This document shows positions 1 through 11,719 of a stretch of 64,000 nucleotides of DNA, one piece after another; position 1 is the first letter of the stretch, and each line of letters opens with the position of its first letter. The translations under genes were made by a program, and so were the position numbers. The DNA is from Eucommia ulmoides. Lineage: Eukaryota; Streptophyta; Magnoliopsida; Garryales; Eucommiaceae. The stretch is from NCBI GenBank assembly GCA_016647705.1, contig CM028328.1, positions 39,222,501 to 39,286,500 on the forward strand, given 5' to 3'. The notes under the pieces are model-generated. The model was given only the letters and a program-made list of their open reading frames with translations, ran no database searches and had not been told where the DNA came from.

Positions 1-310
1 AAGAGGTTGGTTCTTACCTGAGAAAGGAATCAGGGTTAGTGGATGTGAAATCCCTGCAGAGTTCAAGGGACTGGACGTTGGCAAGAGTAGCTTGCCCAAT
101 CAGGATAAATCTGCGTGTTCATTTTCTATACCCCTGCTTTTTTTATTATGGATCTAGTTAAATATGTTTTCATTGTAACTTAAGACAATAATAGGATAGG
201 AAATTTTGGTGATTGTTTGATTAATAATTATTTATTTAATTTTTTTTAATTACTCAATTCACCCCCTCTCTCCCCCTCCCCCTCTTCTTGAGTAGATCTG
301 TAGATCAACA
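1..310 (+). repeat. 3' end of a Sirevirus-type LTR, cut by the window edge
   Basis: The stretch is collinear with the last part of the LTR at 695-2958. Shared blocks include a pyrimidine-rich CACCCCCTCT stretch and a TAGATC...CAACA end, and it finishes in CA at 310. No primer-binding site follows, so it may be a solo or truncated LTR. The left part lies outside the window. Confidence 0.6.
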
Positions 311-694
311 TGAAACAACATTGGAAAATTAGCTTAAGCACATAACAAACGAAAAATAAGGAAATGAGAGTTCTTTTTGTTTAACTTGTTTAAGTTTTGA
401 AACGTAGGAAGGCAAGTTTGATGTCTTCAACCAAAGACACCAAGAGGGATAATAAGGCCTCCTGAACACTAAACAGAAGGATCTCAAGAGACACCTTAGT
501 CCCATCTTTAGGGTAAAGCACAAGGCACTAGGTGATTATTTAACTTGATTTTTCGAATAAAAATCAATAACCTCGACACCACGCCGATGGAATTTCATTC
601 CAAATGGGGATCCATAGCCTTGAATTCATTGTAAACACCCTCAATCATGGAATGGGACATATTTCATTAAAATTGACTTCCCATAGATAACTTG
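311..694. other. unassigned AT-rich spacer
   Basis: I see no coding similarity, RNA gene or LTR boundary here. It separates two Sirevirus-type LTRs and may be the older sequence into which they inserted. Confidence 0.4.
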
Positions 695-2958
695 TGTTGA
701 ATCCAAGATTTTGATGAACAGTTAAATATTGATATTTTTTATGGAACTAATGGTTTTATTGAATATTTCAGATTTATAGTTTCATGCATGTGATTAAGAA
801 GAAGACCTTATGAAGAAAACATAAAGGGTGTAAAATAAATGTAATGAAGATGTAAAGAGTCTTGAAGACCTTGAAGAAAAACAACTATTTACTTATATAC
901 TCTTAATACAACCTGAATTAGGATCACACACAACACTTTAAATGAGTTAATTCTATGTGTGTCATGATAAGAAGTAATATGTTTAAGATCCTAAAATAAG
1001 ATATTGTATGTGTTCCTTATGTGAAATGAATTTGATAATTGATCTAATTAGAAAATATACTTTAAAGTATGTGCTCCTTATGTGAAATGAATTTGATAAT
1101 TGATCAAATTAGAAAATATGTTTTAAAGCATAAAAATTTAAGTTTTTGGGTCAATTCGGTTAACTGAGAAAAACAATTGATCAACTGAATCAAATAGTGA
1201 GTTTTAGAGTTAAAACGAAATACTACTGATCCAGTTAGTCAACCAAATGAAGATGGTCTATCAACCATTTAAAACAGTAGCTGAAATGGGTAAGAAAGTG
1301 AGCACATTGATCCAATCGGTCAATCGTTTGAGTCAGAAGATGAAATGGTGAAAAAGTGAAAGACGCTGTCCAAATCGGTCAACCGACTGGGTGTAGTCAG
1401 TCAACCAACTGGCTTTGTGCCAATGGTTATATTAGAAGTAGGACAGGTTGGTCAATCGACTGAAAAGAATCGGTCAACCGACTGATTTAGTTCAGATTTC
1501 GGGTGATTTGGTCTCTTGGTAAAAAGCTATCCGTTTTTTATGATTCCAAGAGAACGATTTGGGAAATTTGAATATAATTGATCTATTAACAATCTATTAT
1601 GTTATCCCTATTGATATGGTCCATATATTTTGAGATTTTCCTAATTTAAATGGTTTAATATTTCCCATTTCTATGGTTTTAAATTGAGAATAGTTTTATG
1701 GACTTAATTGAGATAATTGAAAATTATTTTTAAGTAAAATACACATGAAATAAAAGATAATCATATATGGGGTCTTAGAGTGTCATTTTATGGCATATCT
1801 TTGAAAAATTAACCGTTGGAGGGCTAGTTATTGGTCTAATAATATAGACCTATGGGAATAGAGTTTAATACATCAAGAATAATCAATTTGAGCTTTTATA
1901 AGAGTGATATTTACATTGAGATTTTTATGATAGATTCTATTTAAGTTCTTGATTTAAAGCGCTAGTTGTTTGCCGTCAACGATTTGGGTTCTAATTGTTA
2001 TTCAATCATTGTCTTCGGTGTTTTTCCAGTGAGATCTTTCTAAGTTTTATTATTTGATTTAAAGTTATATTTATCTTGATTACTTGGTTTATAATTGTTA
2101 GAAAAATTATTTTTGAACTTAAAAGCCTTAAAATCTTTTTTAACCAATTTTGCATGTTTATCTGATTACGTGCTAAATTTGTGTTACCCATATTATTTAT
2201 TAATTAGATTTGAATTGCCTCATATTATATCTATCACGTAATAATTATTCGAGACATTAATTGAGTATATTCGTATTGAGGTGATAGAAGCTCATTGTGG
2301 GAAGAAGGATCAGTATTTTTTATATTTGTGAGTTTGAGAGAATTAAATAAGTTTGGGACAGTGTTTAGTCAGGGTAGCTAAGTTTTAATTTTTTTTTCCT
2401 ATGAAAAATATTAGGGTTTGATCTTTGTCCTGATAAAAAGATTAGGTCATTTTTTTCTCATGAAAAGAATTAAGTTTTGATTCATCCTGCATTTGAATAT
2501 GATTTGTAAATGTTTATCCTTCCCTGTGAAAAAGATAAGTGATAGAGAGTTAGATTTTTCTTCAGCCTGGTAAAAAGATAGGGTTCATCATTGACCTGTG
2601 GAAAGGGTAAATTGTAAAGGTTGATTCCGTACTTGTAAAAGAATCGTGAGTTGTAAGGGTTTGGTTTCTACCTGATAAAGGAATAAGAGGTTTAGTGGAT
2701 TGCAAATCTCCGTGGAGTTCGGGGGATTGGATGTAGGCAAAGACTAGCTTGACCGAATCAGGATAAATTCTTGTACGCTGCATTGATTTATTTTTTATCT
2801 TATGTTTGGGTGTGCACTCAGTATTAAACACATATCCGCTGCGTATAAAGATAATAATCTATTTTGGGAAATTGATTATTTGTGTTTAAAGAAATTAATT
2901 GTTTAAATTTGGTAACTACCCAATTCAACCCCTCTTAGGTAGCTTTTTGGGGCCAACA
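695..2958 (+). repeat. Sirevirus-type 5' LTR (TGTTGAATCC...GGCCAACA)
   Basis: The LTR begins TGTTGAATCCAAGATTTTGA and ends GGCCAACA, with TG/CA termini. The same ends occur at 39,157-41,486 on the plus strand and, reversed, at 37,671-39,003. It contains a cluster of TCGGTCAACCGA-like near-palindromes at 1144-1490. The long pyrimidine-rich segment before the end is shared by all copies. A primer-binding site follows directly, so this is the 5' LTR of the broken element at 2959-4131. Large LTRs are usual for Maximus/SIRE-type copia elements, and the downstream gag supports that assignment. Confidence 0.75.
1144..1490. repeat. array of CGGTCAACCG-type near-palindromes inside the LTR
   Basis: The core (A/T)TCGGTCAA(C/T)CGA(C/T)T and decayed versions recur about eight times, for example near 1308, 1374, 1447 and 1468. 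Many units are two half-sites of GGTCAACC facing each other. The same array sits at the matching place in the LTR at 39,157-41,486. Confidence 0.75.
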
Positions 2959-2959
2959 A

Positions 2960-2975
2960 TTAGTATAAGAGCTGG
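2960..2975 (+). other. degenerate tRNA-Met primer-binding site
   Basis: TTAGTATAAGAGCTGG directly follows the LTR end. It resembles the usual plant primer site TGGTATCAGAGC (complementary to initiator tRNA-Met) with a G-to-A and a C-to-A change. Confidence 0.65.
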
Positions 2976-3109
2976 TTTTAGCTCGATTAGGATTAACATC
3001 CTAACTAAACACGATCGCATGGATTGGATTGATAATGATATTGTATGTGAATCTTCTGCATGTCTTGATGCTATTAGTGAATCTCCTGCTTGCTCTGATA
3101 ATTAAGGTC

Positions 3110-4131
3110 TCGTTAGTGAAAATGATAAACATTGTGATAATGAGACTGCAGATAAGGCTATTGAGATGCTAATTGCCCTTACTTATGTTTTTGGAAAAGA
3201 AAATTTGAAACTCGGGCAAAAGATTGCGATTCTTGAAATAAAAAGTTTAGTACCACTAAATCTCTTAAGAAGAAGAATATTAACAAGTATTTTGAAATTG
3301 TTGAATTTTTAAATGCTTTATCTAAAATTGATAAGTTACTTGAAAAAATCGATTCTCTTGAAGAAGAAAATGGAGTTTTGAAAAATAATATTTATGATAT
3401 TCAACAAAGTGATTTTAAAAAGAAAAATCTTCAAACTTTAAATGAGGCCTTGAACATTGAGTTGGATAATGCAAGATGTGAGCTTGATAAGGCTCGTTTG
3501 AAAATTCGTTCTGTTGAAAATGATTGTCGAATTTTTAAGAATGATCTTGAATTTATGCATAAGAAGAATTTCGATCTATAGGTGAACGTTAATTCATTAG
3601 AGCGATCACTTGAAAAGATTTAAAATGAGATTAATGAAGCAGTGGATAAATTCAAGGATATTAAGAGAACTAAATTTGTTGAAAAATCAATAGTTGCTAA
3701 AGCAGCTCCTCAATATCACAATCAATATCATGCTCTCGTAAGGAATAATGATTATCCTAAGAAACGTGCTAACATTTCTAGATATTTTTATTGTGGAAAA
3801 TATGATCATTTTGAGAAAATGTGTTATTTGTTGTACGGTTACCTGGTTGGATCCAGAAATAATTGGATACCAAGGAGAGAATTTTTTTTATTTAGGTACA
3901 AATGGTAGATTTGATCAATCAAGAACATACAATGAATATTACATGCCAAGAAGGGATTTTAGATTCAATACACCAATGAGGATGAATCAAAATATGCGAA
4001 ATAGAAAGTTTAGAAAGCAGCAAGTTCAACATATGGAATCAATTGATTCTTATCCTCAAAGAATGGCGAGAAACCAATATCAGAAAAGGACAACATATAA
4101 GGTGGTGGCAAATCAAAATGAGGGAAAATGA
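3110..4131 (+). pseudogene. broken Sirevirus-type gag (coiled coil and zinc knuckle)
   Basis: This is the remnant of a copia gag, the nucleocapsid precursor. The frame from 3378 shows a long charged Asn/Leu/Glu/Lys-rich coiled coil (residues 1-67), is stopped by TAG at 3579-3581 and TAA at 3621-3623, and continues in phase. It reaches a knuckle-like FYCGKYDHFEKMC at about 3787-3825, where the first zinc cysteine appears to be Tyr. A shift near 3885 moves the rest (Arg/Asn/Gln-rich tail) into another frame, which ends at 4131. A coiled coil followed by a late knuckle and an aromatic 'WIPR' motif is typical of Sirevirus gag. No protease, integrase or reverse transcriptase follows, so the element is dead and deleted. 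Confidence 0.6.
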
Positions 4132-4402
4132 CCTAAAACACCCTATAAAGACAATAAGATCATCACTGAACCAATTAAGAAGAAAGTCGTTGTGCATAAG
4201 GAAGAAATCAAAATGGTAAATCATGCAAAAGAAAAAAATGGCAAAGTCAAAGAACAACAAGCTTGAAATTAAAAGTCCACCAAAGGTACACACACCAACT
4301 GTTCCCAAGGAAGAACCAGGTATGTCAAATTTCCTGAAATTCAAATATGTTAACTTTGTTAAGGAGACCGATGTTTCGCATTTTTTAAATTAGTTTATTT
4401 GA

Positions 4403-4405
<3 letters not shown>

Positions 4406-4433
<28 letters not shown>
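4406..4433. repeat. (TG)14 microsatellite
   Basis: An uninterrupted run of alternating T and G follows the gag remnant. Confidence 0.95.
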
Positions 4434-4436
<3 letters not shown>

Positions 4437-5078
4437 GAAAATATTTTATAAAGACAAAAATAAAATATATGGATCAAAATAAGAGATAAAAATGAGCAAA
4501 TAGATAAAATAGGACAAAGGGGCACTTAAAGACGAAATCGTCTTGTCGGTCAACTGACAAGAACAGATTCTGCAAAATGCAACATCTGGTCGGTTAATGT
4601 ACCAGAAATAGTCGGTCAACTGACTGGTACGGGATTAATATCCCTTTAGGTCTTCATTTCACTCCCGTTTCGAATTTCATCTTTCTCTCTCTATAACTTT
4701 TCAATACCTAAGATAGTTCTTTCCAAAACTAAAAGAGATCATCAAAGATTGGTTGAAGATTGAGGGCTTGGATCTATCATTTTGTGGCAATAATTTCATT
4801 AAAATGTTGGTCTTTTTTCTCTCCTCTTTGGTTTCGGTAGATCTACTAGTTAGGCTTTAGCCTCTTAAGTTTTTTTTGGGTATACCCAAATCCCTGTTAA
4901 CTACAACCAAAATCGCCAAAATTCCAGACCCACCCGACCACCTAAAGAATAACGACAATTTATCATTCTACTAGTACCACTCTCTCAAATCTTCGAAGAG
5001 TACGTTAAGAACAAACTGCTTGTACCAATTCCCCAAAACCGTCCAAACCCTAACAATCCAAAATTTAACCCCAACTAG
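4434..5078. other. non-coding junction region with GGTCAACTGAC motifs
   Basis: Near 4535-4635 there are three GTCGGTCAACTGAC-like motifs related to those in the Sirevirus-type LTRs. They are followed by TCTCTCTCTATAAC, a possible pyrimidine-rich promoter tract. This could be a diverged LTR or UTR of the broken element. I see no gene. Confidence 0.35.
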
Positions 5079-5330
5079 TTCTGCGCATATCACTCTAGGG
5101 AAACTGGATACCCTACCGACAACTATTACAACCGGAGGCACAAGATAGAGAACCTCATACAGGATAAGGTAATATGCTTTCTAAAAGATGGGGAGACCTC
5201 TCAACTAAATTGCCAACAAAATACGTTACCAAAACATAATAACCCTACCCTGACTGTTAACATGATTGAGCGAGTTAGGGTGAAATCTAATTTGGAACTT
5301 GTCAGAGTTAGCTCACCATTATTGTGGCCA
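5079..5330 (+). pseudogene. Tat/Ogre-like Ty3/gypsy gag fragment (zinc-knuckle region)
   Basis: Frame 5079-5330 reads FCAYHSRETGYPTDNYYN and then RRHKIENLIQDKVICF. This matches the C-terminal gag segment of plant Tat/Ogre elements, where a Cys/His knuckle is followed by a 'LRHKIQDLI' helix. A stop just before 5079 breaks the frame on the left and no long frame continues on the right. The expected Cys in 'TDNC' is Tyr. Only this island is readable. The Tat-type tandem repeats and LTR further right fit the same old element. Confidence 0.55.
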
Positions 5331-6189
5331 AAGGGTTTTAATCCGCAGTATCCCAAGAGGAAAGAAAAGTAAAAGGTACAACGTCAAAACAACTGAATCA
5401 ACTAGCAGCCTTTGTAACTAGGGAGTTAGCCCAATCATGGTACACCAAGGACCTTGGTGATCAGAAAATAAAAAGCTCTACCTCAATATTTGATTAGCCA
5501 CCAAATAATTGAGATTATCCTATCCTTAGGCTCTTTTGTCGTTAGAAATTTTGTATTTAGTAATTGTTATGCTAGATGGGTAGAATAAAATTCTAGGACA
5601 AATAGGGACATAATAAAAGATGTAAGAACAAGAATCTTTGCTCAACTTAGTACAATAAGTTCTTAATATAGAATGTTGAATTGTAAATGCCTATTTCCTT
5701 CGTGATAATGTACTTAAAACTTACTTTAACAAAGTTACAGATTCATTTGCCTTTGAATATGCACGAAAATCCCGCATTGATAAGTAAAAAATAATAGCCT
5801 TTGTCAAACAAAGTTGTCTAAAGTTCATCCTCTAAGACAATGTGAAGGAATCTACTTATGCAAAAACACACGAAGCTTACCAAGACATAAGAAAGTGTAA
5901 TCACACAGTCAAATCAAGACTGTGTGATCCAATACTAAACATATCCTGGGTCACATTTCCCTAGGAGATATATGTCACATACTAAGGATAGTATCCTTTC
6001 CTATAAAGCCTATACAATAGGAATTATGCACCATAAGAAAGACATTTTGATTTAGGTTCAAAATTCCTTAAGCAGGTCAAAATATTTTCTGATAGGAAGT
6101 AGTTAGAGCTCACCAGTCAAACTATCAAAATAAAGCCCCCCTCTGTGGGACATCTTGAATTCAAAGGTGTTCGAGACCTTTCATCGAGT

Positions 6190-6450
6190 CCTAAGACGCG
6201 AACATCCATCTTTTAAGGAATCAAAAGAAAATTTTGTCATTAAGTCCTACGAACAATGATACTTTGTTTGAGGAAAAAGAAAAGAAAACAAATCTTATCA
6301 ATAAATCCTAAAAGAAATGATCCATGTTTTCTGAGGAAGAAAAAGACGAGTCTATCATCCAATTCTAAGAGCAACGATCCCTACTTTGAAGATAGAGAAA
6401 AAAAAATTCATTAAGTCCTAGGAGCCATGATCCACGTGTTAAGGATAAAA
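6190..6450. repeat. degenerate tandem repeat, unit about 60 bp, about 4 copies
   Basis: Each unit starts ATTAAGTCCTA(C/G)GA, followed by a variant of AACAATGATCC, and ends in a GA-rich stretch. Units are strongly diverged in the GA-rich half. Confidence 0.55.
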
Positions 6451-6642
6451 AATTGCAAGTTACCCTGGTCCTACGAAACCAAGTCCAAGCCGACGATTGT
6501 CTAAAACATATATGAGGGTTGCCCACTAGAGTTACATCTTCCTAGGATCGCATACATATAGCATGAACATAATCATCCAATTCATATAGACTTATTCATA
6601 TATAGGCAAGAATACAATCATGCACAAGGATAGGAAAATTTT

Positions 6643-6987
6643 GCATCCTAAAAGTTCATTAGCAAAAATTTAGGTTTTTCATCATATAAATCCTTGAAAT
6701 TTTGATTTATATAACTTCTGTTAAAAGCCATCCAAGATCCGCTCGCAAGATAAAAAAAAATGGACCCCATTTTTCCTCTATCGAAGACAGCCAAAGACTA
6801 TTACAATGCAAGCGATGCATCCTAAAAGTTCATTAGCAAAAATTTAGGTTTTTAATCACACAAATCCTTGAAAATTAGCTTTATGTAACTTCTGTTAAAA
6901 GCCATCCAAGATCCGCTCGCAAGATCAAAAAAATCGACCCCATTCTCTCTCTATCGAAGACAGCCAAAAACTACTAAGATGCAAGAA
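6643..6987. repeat. 174-bp tandem duplication
   Basis: The unit beginning GCATCCTAAAAGTTCATTAG at 6643 starts again at 6817. The copies share nearly all sequence, including AGATCCGCTCGCAAGAT, with scattered substitutions and small indels. Confidence 0.85.
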
Positions 6988-9559
6988 AGCATTGTCTCTC
7001 TATAACAAACCCTGAGCCGGATGAACCCAACCTCAATATTCCTAGAAAAGAATAAAAGAAGATCATATTTATCTCTGTCTTTCCCTTAACTTAATAAGTC
7101 CCTTATAATAAATTAGGTATTATCTTGTATGCCTATGTACTAGATCTATGTATCACTAAATGCAGGCTTATTTTATCTAACGTTGACTCAGGTCTTTATA
7201 CTCTAACTTTCATAAATCAATTTACTTATCGTAATTTACACTCCTCGAATAATCAAAATAATGATAACATAATTTCAATACTAAATTAGACCATTATCCA
7301 AAGAAAAATATTAAAAGAAAAGTCTTGTTTCAACCAGACGATAGTGAGATATTGACAAAAAGTCTGAGAACATTAGAAAACGTAAGAGCTATGATGTGGA
7401 ATCGTTACAAATGTTCCAACCTGGGAATGTCTGAGGAACCACAGGAGATTATAGAAGACCTCATCAACCGGAATAAAATGAGGAAACATCTGGAAGATTT
7501 ATGATGTGAAGGATGATATATAAAGTCTTAGAGCTTGAACCCGCTAGATAAAAGTTCTTAAAAGGTCGGGCAGATAAACAAATGAAGATGGACTAATATA
7601 GCCTAGGATTTTACCAAAAATAATAAATCTAGAAATGTATGGAAACCTACTTAAAATGAAAGTAGGATAAACCTTCTAATATTAAAGACAATCAAGATTA
7701 GAAGAAGATAACGAGACTTTACTAAGATAGTAGTTGATAATTGAAGTAGCCGGGATAAGGGCGAATCAATGAAGACGTCGAGACTGATTCAAACTTCCAT
7801 AATTCTCTAAAAAATATAAAAATACAGAAAGTACGTGTTAAAAGAAAACATAATAAAATCAAGATCGCACTTAGAAAGTTTTTAAACACCGAGTGGTTAC
7901 ACGAAAGCAATTAGGTGAATCACGCTCTCTATACAATTCGAGTATTAAGTCGTAGGGGTGTTTCAACACTTAGTGACTTGGGCCAACTGGACCGAAATCA
8001 ATACCCAAAGCTTGCTACATATATTATATAGGAAGTATGAGTCTCTAGTTTTCAGGTTAAAAAAATAAAAAATAAAAATGATTCTTTCAATGCTACTAGG
8101 ATAAAACAACATTTGTTAGGCATCATTAACTAACACTTGCTTCTCTCACTTCTCTTCTCCCTCCTATGAGTCATCTTGGGAAGTCCCATTCCAGTTGCCT
8201 TCAGTTCAAGAGAGAAGAAATAAATCAAAGCCATCGAAAAAACCTCGGGTAACACATAGGGCTTAGGTAATCTTGATAACAATATCAGAAAATATCAATT
8301 ATCAAAACTTGATGGAATTGAACTAGACAACCTTGTTAACTAATAACTACGAATATTTGGTCTAAATTACTATTGAATTTATCTTCATCATAATTTAGAT
8401 TAATCTGATGCAAAAATCGCGATAATCATTAAGATGATTGAATGTTTGAATATGATTACTTGACTATACTCTAGTCAAAATAATCTTGCACAAAAACATA
8501 AAAAGATGAAATATGTATGGTGCATATAGGTTAATGCCTAAAACATTAGAAATGAACTTAGGAAAGGAAGAAAAAAATCCTTGCTAAATAAGCCATTCAC
8601 TTGAACCCTATTCAAGAACTCATCCAAAAGTCATTTAAAGCTCGAACCAAATCAACAGTGATCTTCACTCTGAGCCAAATGTTCTCATTCTGGGATATCC
8701 CAATCTCAACAAAGCAAGACACGAAATACACCTCCATTATTCTTGTCCAAACCTTTCCATCTTGCAACCAAAACCCAGAAACTGTTCGAAGAGAAATCCC
8801 GATCAGAATTCCAGTTGCAACGCAAGTAGGAGAAAAGGAACATGAAGCCTCTTAGAATTACCTGTTAGCTTTTCATATAAGAAACAACATAGAAATAACC
8901 AGGGGAGATGGCTAATAGCAAAAGGTACCTAGTGCAAACATTTTAGGAAACATTTTAGGGAAAAAATGGCATCTCCAGATAGACGATGCATTACCTAGGA
9001 AAACATTATAGGTAAAAGATTTGGGCTTCATAAAAGCGTACAATACATAAGTCAATATCGAAATACTATACAAGCACTATGCATCATGTTTAACTTAGGC
9101 ATGCAAAACCTCATACACATGAGAAAATTAGTTATTATACTTCACAAAAACCTATGGCATCTTGCATATTATTTTGTATCGATGGCACATCATCGACATT
9201 TGGAAGCTCTAGTAGGTTAGCAGGCAATCATAGGACATGTAATCTGGTCAAGTAACCTTACCATGTCACTGTACCATTGTCTATCTCTGATAGTAGTTTC
9301 AACCAACTCAGAAGTTAGAAAAAGAAGTCGATATCACATAAGGTATATCTTGATAATAGACCTTACTAGTTTTGAGAAGTGTTGGAGTGTAGTAGAGCGT
9401 CATCAAGAAGTCGGACTTACCAGGATCTAACACAATCTTCCGAGAGATGAGCAAGTCCTAGAGTCATTCAAAGTAATATAAATACCAAACCTCTATTGGC
9501 CCAAAACAAAACAGTGTAATTCAAAGACGTAAATAGACTACCAATCAAGATAATGATTG

Positions 9560-11150
9560 ATTTCACCTAGCTAATGCTTCAAAAAAAAAAAAAAACTCTC
9601 TAGCGAGATGAACCGACTTAGCTTCTCAATCCAATAGCTAATTAGTCTCTTCCCTAAACCGCAAGCTAGGGAATATTTTACACTGTCAATGATCACAAAT
9701 TGCACAATAGGAAGTGTAGGATTAGATTCCCCAACAGAACTTATCCAATCGCTGCCCCAGTCAGAGACTGGGGTATATTTCATCCTATTTATGTTTTCCT
9801 GATGGAAACTCATTAATCTAAGATATGTAAGCAACCCATATACGGGTTCGGTCACCATTAAATAAAAATCCTCCATCAAATTAGATTGAATCATGTCAAC
9901 TTTAAAATCCTCCATCATTTGGGATTGAACAAACTTAAAAATTATTCTTCAATAGTTTGGAACTACATCTCGAATTGATCATTGGTTTCTCGGCAAGGTG
10001 TAGGAAACCTGAGTGGGTCCAGTCGAATCAGAGAGATATTGGCCACACACCATTCTCTCAGCCTTGTATCATGGTGCATCTCCAGAAAAGTCCATCGACT
10101 TCCCTGAGAAGCCGATTGTTAATCCTCTAGTTAGGTAAAACAACAAACGATACTTGTGCACGAACTACACTTCGACTTGATCCTTGGTAGATCACCAAGG
10201 TACGTAGGAAACCCTCATGGGAGTAGTCGACAATCTGAAAATTAGCACAGTAAGGGCTGAACTACATTTTGACTTGACTCCTGACTTAGGAAATCATAGT
10301 ATGTAGATAACCCATGTGGGTTCCGGTTATCTGATGATCATTGTCTAAAACAAATGGCTAAACATAAATTCTAAATCAAAATACATAAACAACCCAACGA
10401 GGTCCTCATCTCAAATGGACATGCTTAGTTCAGGATATGTGGGCAACCTATGTAGGCTCTGTCATATTCTTCGAATGCTCAGGACATAATCCTGTGCCCC
10501 AGCTAGAGCTAGGGCACATTATATTCGGTTTTTCCATTGAGATTCCTTGATAAGACTCACTCCAGCTAGAGCTAGGGCATTATATCAGATCTCTCCATTG
10601 AGATTTCATGATAAGACTCACCCAAACTAGAGTTAGAGCACAATTTAAAATTCAAAGAATGCAAAATTCAAGATTCAAAAATCAAAGTTTGTAATCCCTA
10701 AAAAAGAAACAAGCATCATAAAGCCCCAGTCTATGATTGGGGTAAATTTTATCCGAGGTTAAATTTCCCATAGGAAGTTTTCTAGTCCTCGTCAGGCAAT
10801 CCCATGTGGGATATGGCCACAAAACTCCACTAAGTGTTGAGTTTTCCCGAGAGCTTTCTCCGGTGAGAATTCTCTTAGTAATTTTCAATCATGTATTGAT
10901 ATGACGATCCAGGAATCGGTTTCTCTAACCAAGAACCTTTTTCCACCAAATGTTGATCTACATAAAATTAAAACCTAAACTACATTGGACCTGATTCTCA
11001 GCTATTTGAGATATGTAGGCGCGCCGATGGGGTTTGGTCAAGACAACTCAATTAAAATCAATCAATCAATCAAATTAATCAATCAATCAATTGATTAATC
11101 TTTCACCATGTTCTTTACTATCTTTAGAACACTATGTCAGAATCCAAAAA
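9560..11150 (+). repeat. Tat/Ogre-type 3' UTR with interspersed GAACTAC and hairpin motifs
   Basis: Degenerate units starting (G/A)AACTACA and continuing ...TTGACTTGAT...TA(G/C)G(T/C)A(G/A) recur, for example at 9960, 10,162, 10,259 and 10,977. Each is followed by a short Gly/Pro-rich-looking GGGTTCGGTC-type end. Interspersed are hairpins such as CCCCAGTCAGAGACTGGGG at 9755-9773 and a related one at 10,724-10,742. Such motif arrays lie between pol and the 3' LTR in Tat/Ogre-like elements (known from the lineage). Open frames at 9571-9918 and 10,682-10,888 are by-products of the repeats. Confidence 0.55.
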
Positions 11151-11158
11151 TAAGTTTT

Positions 11159-11470
11159 CGGTGAAGTACATCCTTTCTGACCTTAGAAGTAGAAAGCCCA
11201 TGCCTGCCTTGCACGGTTCGGTAAAGTGCATCATTTCCTACCTTAGTTGGTCAGAGAAGTAGACAATCTATACCTACCTCACACGGGTCAGTGAAGTACA
11301 TCATTTCCTACCTTAGTTGGTCAGAGAAGTAGATAATCTATACCTACCTCACACGGATCAGTGAAGTACATCTATTCCTACCTTAGTTGGTCGGGGAGTT
11401 AACCTACATACCAACCTCAAACGGGTCGGTAAAAAAAAAAAAATTGTCCTACCTTAAGTGGTCGGAGAAT
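11159..11470 (+). repeat. 70-bp tandem repeat, about 4.5 copies
   Basis: Units begin CGGTGAAGTACATC or CAGTGAAGTACATC at 11,159, 11,219, 11,289, 11,359 and 11,427. The spacings are 60, 70, 70 and 68 bp. The central units, containing CCTACCTTAGTTGGTCAGAG, are nearly identical; the outer ones are diverged. Confidence 0.85.
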
Positions 11471-11719
11471 ATTGCATACCATTATACCTCAAGCAGTCAA
11501 AGATTCAATAAAGCCTTGGGGACCGATCACTCAGTCTCATTTAAGAAAATCATTTACCACTTCCAAAGGGTAGATGTAGTAATGTTCAGATACACTCCTA
11601 AACCTTGCTTAAAGTCAAAATTTAAATACTTGTGTTTGCATTTCATGTCTAGAGAAACAAAATATATATGTCTCCTTCTTTGTCATTACAAGTAAACTCG
11701 CATGACAAAGATGAGCAGT

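Larger units (their letters stand above)
5331..9559. other. long non-coding remnant, probable decayed interior of a Tat/Ogre-like element
   Basis: No supportable gene was found. Short open frames such as 8601-8855 have no recognisable domain. The region holds at least two tandem-repeat blocks (6190-6450 and 6643-6987). Its position between a Tat-type gag fragment and a Tat-type 3' UTR and LTR suggests decayed element sequence. Confidence 0.4.

Noticed and set aside
8601..8855. 84-codon plus-strand frame as a small gene
   Set aside because: No domain, no promoter or splice context, and it lies in decayed element sequence.
9571..9918. 115-codon minus-strand frame as a gene
   Set aside because: It is the translation of the Tat-type 3' UTR repeats and has no domain.
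11000..11500. CRISPR-like array (regular 70-bp units)
   Set aside because: The units are plain tandem repeats without unique spacers, in plant DNA next to an LTR.
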